A DNA stretch of 64,000 nucleotides, taken from contig JAEXAY010000021.1 in the NCBI GenBank assembly GCA_023457895.1, forward strand, positions 142,134 to 206,133, written 5' to 3'. Shown one piece after another: positions 60,389-64,000 of this stretch (its first letter is position 1; each line of letters starts with the position of its first letter). Below the pieces are notes generated by a model that did not search any database, had not been told where the DNA came from, and saw only the letters and a list, made by a program, of their open reading frames with translations. This DNA is from Pseudomonadota bacterium. Its GTDB lineage: Bacteria > Pseudomonadota > Alphaproteobacteria > Sphingomonadales > Sphingomonadaceae. The position numbers and the translations under genes are program-made.

Positions 60389-61099
60389 CTATTGCTGGCC
60401 TGACAGCATTTCCTCCACCCATGCGGGCACCAGTTCGCTCGCCGGTCCGTGGCGGGCCTCGTGAAACCACAGACTGCCTTCTGATGGCTCCATATTGAGT
60501 TCAAGCGTTCGCGCGCCCATCTCGCGCGCCTCGCGCACAAACCCGGCGGCGGGATAGACCGCCCCCGAGGTGCCGATGCTGACGAACAGATCGCAATCGC
60601 GGATCACGGCATAAATCGCATCCATCTCATAAGGCATTTCGCCGAACCAGACGATGTCGGGCCGCATTCGCCCGCTCACGCCGCATTGCGGACAGGCCGG
60701 TTCATCGCCAAGGGGGCCATCCCATGTCATTCGCGCGTTGCACGCCCGGCACCAGGCACGCTTGAGTTCGCCATGCATATGGATCAGCCGCCGCGATCCC
60801 GCCCGCTCGTGCAGGTCATCGACATTCTGCGTCACCAGCAACAGCGCGCCTTTCCATCCGGCATCGAGCCGGGCGAGCGCGTGATGCGCCGCATTGGGCT
60901 CAACCGTGGCGAGCGCTGCGCGGCGGGCATCGTAGAAACGGTGCACCAGCGCCGCATTGCGCGCGAATGCCTCGGGGGTAGCAACATCCTCGACCCGATG
61001 CTCTTCCCACAATCCGCCATTGTCACGGAAGGTACGAACGCCGCTTTCCGCCGACACGCCGGCACCCGTGAGGATGACAATATTCCGCGGTTGTTCCAT
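60389..61099 (-). CDS. cobB: NAD-dependent protein deacylase (sirtuin)
   Basis: 236 residues. Sirtuin motifs: GAGVSAESGV (residues 12-21), QNVDDLHERAG (91-101), catalytic His in IHMHGEL, zinc cysteines CRAC and CPQC (117/120 and 136/139), and FVSIGTSGAVYPAAGF. FYDARR supplies the Tyr-x-x-Arg pair seen in class III sirtuins that remove succinyl and malonyl groups as well as acetyl. It is convergent with the moeB-like gene, 17 bp apart. Confidence 0.94.
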   Translation of the reverse strand: MEQPRNIVILTGAGVSAESGVRTFRDNGGLWEEHRVEDVATPEAFARNAALVHRFYDARRAALATVEPNAAHHALARLDAGWKGALLLVTQNVDDLHERAGSRRLIHMHGELKRAWCRACNARMTWDGPLGDEPACPQCGVSGRMRPDIVWFGEMPYEMDAIYAVIRDCDLFVSIGTSGAVYPAAGFVREAREMGARTLELNMEPSEGSLWFHEARHGPASELVPAWVEEMLSGQQ

Positions 61100-61228
61100 C
61101 AGTCAGGCATTCCCTTCCATTTTATGATTGAGGCACCGGCATGGCTATCCGCGATATGGGAGTGAAAATCAAAATCTGTTCGCTGCGGACTGCATGCAGC
61201 TTGGCTACGCTTCAACAGCAAGGCTGGC

Positions 61229-61870
61229 TCAACCAGCCTTGCGGAATGTGAGATTGTAACGCAACGCCCCGGTGAGCGGGTGCTCTCCGGGCTTGAGATC
61301 CGCAACTCCGTGGAAGTTCAACCGCGAGACCCCGCCCCACACGACCACATCGCCATGCTGAAGCGCGACCCTCCGGATCCGGCTCGACCGTTCCTTGCCG
61401 CCCCAAAGGAATGTCGCGGGCAACCCAAGCGAAACCGAGACAATTGGCCAGTCATAATTGCCCTCATCGCGGTCCTGATGCAGCGTCAGCCGCGTCCTCG
61501 GAGCATAACGGTTGATGAGACAGGCATCGGGGGCAAAATCCCCATAACCTCCGGCTGCCGCCGCATCCCGCGCCAAATCCCGCAAGAGCGGTGGCATCGC
61601 CGGCCAGGGCTGGTCCGAAAGCGGGTCGCACTGTTCATAGCGATAACCGCGCCGGTCGCTGACCCAGCCGAGCGTTCCGGCATTGGTCATGGCGACGGAC
61701 ATGGTCTTGCCGCCCGGCGTCACCAGATGCCGGAACGGCGCGGCCTCCGCAATGCGCTCAATCTCACCAAGCAGCGCATCGGCCACCGGCAGCGCAAACC
61801 CGCCGAGTAGACACGCGCCCTCGTCAATCAACAGCCTGCGGCGGTCATCGGGGAAAAGATCGGCGGTCAT
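61229..61870 (-). CDS. alkB: DNA oxidative demethylase AlkB
   Basis: 213 residues from the ATG at 61868-61870. Fe(II)/2-oxoglutarate dioxygenase: metal ligands in LTLHQDRDE (His131, Asp133) and NFHGV (His187), and 2-oxoglutarate-binding arginines in RYNLTFR at the end. N-terminal TADLFPDD aligns with the AlkB family start. It removes 1-methyladenine and 3-methylcytosine lesions. No ada or other alkylation gene is next to it. An ATG seven codons earlier is possible. Confidence 0.93.
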   Translation of the reverse strand: MTADLFPDDRRRLLIDEGACLLGGFALPVADALLGEIERIAEAAPFRHLVTPGGKTMSVAMTNAGTLGWVSDRRGYRYEQCDPLSDQPWPAMPPLLRDLARDAAAAGGYGDFAPDACLINRYAPRTRLTLHQDRDEGNYDWPIVSVSLGLPATFLWGGKERSSRIRRVALQHGDVVVWGGVSRLNFHGVADLKPGEHPLTGALRYNLTFRKAG

Positions 61871-62094
61871 AGCAACATCGTAACACGGCATGACGCCGCT
61901 GGTCGCCCCTTATCAGCGCGTGCAGCGGGAGTTGTATCTTGACCGAGCCGGCCGGCGGATCAAAAACGAATCCGGCACTGTGGGCCGTCTCGCGCAAAAA
62001 AAGATCGGACGGCGTCTTCTCCGGCCCCTCGTCTGTTGCGCTTCGGCGCGGCCCGGTGCAAGACGCAGCGCAACGGTAAACCAAGGGGACTGGC

Positions 62095-62829
62095 ATGACG
62101 GGGATCGCGATTTTCGGCAGCAGGGGACGAATGGGCCAGGCCATAACGGCAGCGATTGAGACAGTCCCCGGCTTGAGCCTTGCGGGCGGCGCCGATGTCG
62201 GCGACAATGAAAAGGCAGTTGCGGCGCGCGCTAGCGTCATCATTGATTTCTCGGCCCCTGCTGCACTCGAGGCCCACCTCGATGCAGCGATCGGCGCGGG
62301 CAAGCCGATCGTCATCGGCACCACCGGCCTCGAGGAACGCCATCACTGGCTGATCGACGAGGCCGCGAGGGACATCCCTGTGCTCCAGACCGGCAATACC
62401 TCGCTCGGCGTCACGCTGCTTGCCGCACTGGTGCGCGAGGCGGCGGCGCGACTCGGGCCGGACTGGGACATCGAGATCGTCGAAAGCCACCACCGAATGA
62501 AGGTCGACGCGCCTTCCGGCACCGCCCTCCTCCTCGGCGAGGCCGCGGCAATGGGGCGCGGCACGGCGCTTGCGGACAAAAAGGTCAGCGGTCGCGACGG
62601 GATTACGGGAGCGCGGGAAACGGGCAGCATCGGCTTTGCCGCGCTGCGCGGCGGGACGGTCGCGGGCGATCACAGTGTGCTGTTCCTGGGCGAGCATGAA
62701 CGGCTGGTCCTGTCCCACATGGCCGAAAATCGCAGCATCTTCGCGCGCGGCGCGTTACAGGCGGCGGCCTGGCTCGCGGGGCAGAAACCGGGCCGCTACA
62801 CGATGAACGATGTGCTGAATCTCACCTGA
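62095..62829 (+). CDS. dapB: 4-hydroxy-tetrahydrodipicolinate reductase
   Basis: 244 residues. N-terminal NAD(P)H site GIAIFGSRGRMGQAI, then VIIDFSAPAALEAHL, IGTTGLEE, and the substrate site EIVESHHRMKVDAPSGTAL. DapB acts in the lysine/diaminopimelate pathway that also uses DapE. An AAGGGGAC lies about 6 bases upstream. Its stop overlaps the nth start by one base (TGATG). Confidence 0.97.
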   Translation: MTGIAIFGSRGRMGQAITAAIETVPGLSLAGGADVGDNEKAVAARASVIIDFSAPAALEAHLDAAIGAGKPIVIGTTGLEERHHWLIDEAARDIPVLQTGNTSLGVTLLAALVREAAARLGPDWDIEIVESHHRMKVDAPSGTALLLGEAAAMGRGTALADKKVSGRDGITGARETGSIGFAALRGGTVAGDHSVLFLGEHERLVLSHMAENRSIFARGALQAAAWLAGQKPGRYTMNDVLNLT

Positions 62830-63533
62830 TGAAAAAAGCCGACGTCATCGAATTTTATTCTCGGCTGGCCGAACTCAATCCCACGCCAGAGACCGAACTA
62901 GTCTACGGCAATGATTATCAGCTCCTCGTTGCCGTTGTGCTGTCGGCCCAATCAACCGATGTTGGGGTCAACAAAGCGACGCGGCTATTGTTCAAGGATA
63001 TCAAGACTCCCGCGCAAATGGTCGATCTCGGCGAAGCAGGATTGAAACAGCATATCAAGACCATCGGCCTTTTCAACAGCAAGGCCAAGAATGTCATCGC
63101 GCTGTCCGAGGCGCTGATCGCGGAGCATGGCGGCGCTGTGCCGCAGGATCGCGCAGCGCTCGAAAAGCTCCCCGGGGTCGGGCGCAAGACCGCCAATGTG
63201 GTGATGAACTCGGCCTTCGGCGCCGAAACCTTCGCGGTCGATACCCACATTTTTCGCGTCTGCAACCGCACCGGGCTTGCGCCCGGAAAGACCGTGATCG
63301 CGGTCGAAAAGGCGCTCGACAAGGCGACCCCCCCCCCGTTTCGCGTCCATGCGCACCACTGGCTGATCCTCCATGGCCGCTATGTGTGCAAGGCGCGCAC
63401 GCCCGAATGCTGGCGTTGCCCGGTCGCGGATCTGTGCCGCTACAAGCCCAAGACGCCCTCGCCCGAAGCGCGCAAGGCCGCCGCACGCACGGCGAAGCAA
63501 CCAAAGCGCAAACCTCCCGCCAAAAAAGGCTAG
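62829..63533 (+). CDS. nth: endonuclease III
   Basis: 234 residues. Helix-hairpin-helix LPGVGRKTANVVM with catalytic Lys in the ALxxLPGVGRKT context and Asp in FAVDTHIFRVCNRTG. The [4Fe-4S] ligands follow the C-x6-C-x2-C-x5-C pattern (CKARTPECWRCPVADLC). It removes oxidised pyrimidines. The C-terminal 35 residues are an added Lys/Ala/Pro-rich basic tail (KTPSPEARKAAARTAKQPK...). Cotranscribed with dapB. Confidence 0.97.
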   Translation: MKKADVIEFYSRLAELNPTPETELVYGNDYQLLVAVVLSAQSTDVGVNKATRLLFKDIKTPAQMVDLGEAGLKQHIKTIGLFNSKAKNVIALSEALIAEHGGAVPQDRAALEKLPGVGRKTANVVMNSAFGAETFAVDTHIFRVCNRTGLAPGKTVIAVEKALDKATPPPFRVHAHHWLILHGRYVCKARTPECWRCPVADLCRYKPKTPSPEARKAAARTAKQPKRKPPAKKG

Positions 63534-63587
63534 CCGCCCCGCTCAAGCCTTGCTACAGGCAGCGCGCGCAAGCCTGCAAGGCGCAAA

Positions 63588-63631
<44 letters not shown>

Positions 63632-63878
63632 GCGTAAGTCAAGTGGCTTCGTTATGGGTGTAGAGAATATCGATAGAAACCAAAGGCTTGGCGGAAGTCG
63701 GTGTAAATGTGAATATCGCTATCTTGGTCGCGGAAGCACCACGGAAGCAAACTTAAGGAGGTTGTAGAGTACGAACGACGGAAGTTGGCGGCCCTCGGAG
63801 CCGCACCAATGACGTCGATTCGAGTATCTGGTTTTGGGATTGACCTTGGTTGATCTCGCACACTATCAAAACAACGAT
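63632..63878. other. low-GC segment between tRNA half and tRNA
   Basis: About 250 bp, visibly lower in G+C than the rest of the window. No gene or known element recognised; short minus frames cross it but read through the tRNA. It may be a remnant of an element that used the tRNA as its target. Confidence 0.5.
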
Positions 63879-63955
63879 GCACCCGTAGCTCAGCTGGATA
63901 GAGCGCCACCCTCCGAAGGTGGAGGCCACACGTTCGAATCGTGTCGGGTGCGCCA
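63879..63955 (+). tRNA. tRNA-Arg, anticodon CCG
   Basis: Complete cloverleaf: acceptor GCACCCG/CGGGTGC, D stem GCTC/GAGC, anticodon stem CCACC/GGTGG with loop CTCCGAA (anticodon CCG at 63913-63915), T arm ACACG-TTCGAAT-CGTGT, discriminator G and encoded CCA. Confidence 0.97.
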
Positions 63956-63970
63956 TTTCAGAACAGAACT

Positions 63971-64000
63971 ATGAACGCCGAACGCCGCCGTTTCTACGCT
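63971..64000 (+). CDS. possible start of a gene cut by the window edge
   Basis: ATG followed by nine open codons (MNAERRRFYA) to the edge, 15 bp after the tRNA. No ribosome site is obvious. Too short to identify. Confidence 0.25.
   Translation, partial: MNAERRRFYA

Noticed and set aside
63753..63956. Minus-strand frame of 67 codons across the tRNA-Arg
   Set aside because: It starts inside the tRNA and its first residues are simply the translated antisense of the tRNA; such frames recur wherever this tRNA occurs.

Overview
The window is a high-GC alphaproteobacterial chromosome segment, most likely from the order Sphingomonadales (Sphingomonas/Sphingopyxis/Sphingobium type). The assignment rests on gene content and order: ribF-ileS-lspA, purE-purK-folA, rpmH-rnpA-yidD-yidC-engB, secB divergent from a Tim44-like/mltA/smr cluster, and dnaA-rpsT-mutM-ubiE-ubiB-coaBC-dut. 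It also rests on a BamF-type (DUF3035) lipoprotein and on dense short palindromic repeats of the kind common in sphingomonads. Nearly everything is chromosomal housekeeping. There is no prophage, plasmid module, CRISPR array, toxin cluster or complete insertion sequence.

Layout. 1-2181 (minus): partial thioesterase, two related small envelope proteins, sdhB. 2333-6773: a small surface-polysaccharide cluster (CDP-glycerol-transferase-like protein, flippase, GT4 glycosyltransferase, convergent nucleotidyltransferase). 6932-11109: an exported protein, rplM-rpsI, a long gap with a possible unassigned transcript, ctaA. 11186-16463: MerC-like protein and Zur regulator, dxs, purT, a conserved exported protein. 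16596-25658 (minus): bamF-like gene, lspA, ileS, a GIY-YIG nuclease gene framed by repeats, ribF, dipeptidase, folA, purK, purE. 25868-33562: diguanylate cyclase, acnA, a scar with two truncated genes, hemerythrin protein, trmB, comM. 33588-39033: rpmH-rnpA-yidD-yidC-engB, ppk2, a GST. 39052-42982: LysE exporter, cupin, dapE, GGDEF-EAL protein. 43129-49260: smr, mltA, Tim44-like protein, secB, murJ, trpS. 49295-53818: a structured intergenic element, DUF4136 lipoprotein, dnaA, rpsT, mutM. 53959-64000: SDR, ubiE, ubiB, coaBC, doxX, dut, moeB-like gene, cobB, alkB, dapB, nth, and a tRNA-Arg(CCG) preceded by a half copy of a tRNA-Arg(CCG).

How the genes connect. Several groups serve the envelope: lipoprotein maturation (lspA), outer membrane (bamF), membrane insertion and translocation (yidC, yidD, secB), peptidoglycan (murJ, mltA, dapB, dapE) and surface sugar export. 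Others serve nucleotide and cofactor supply (purE, purK, purT, folA, ribF, coaBC, dut, dxs, ubiE, ubiB, ctaA) and DNA repair (mutM, alkB, nth).

The most interesting signal is a family of 74-75 bp double-hairpin palindromic elements. Two copies flank a tiny GIY-YIG endonuclease gene that splits ribF from ileS. A third copy lies in frame inside the ileS coding sequence and would be translated into the editing domain. A fourth lies between ubiE and ubiB in opposite orientation. This looks like a nuclease-associated mobile palindrome system, analogous in idea to REP/RAYT elements and, for the coding insertion, to the Rickettsia palindromic elements. Mobility is an inference, not shown by this sequence alone.
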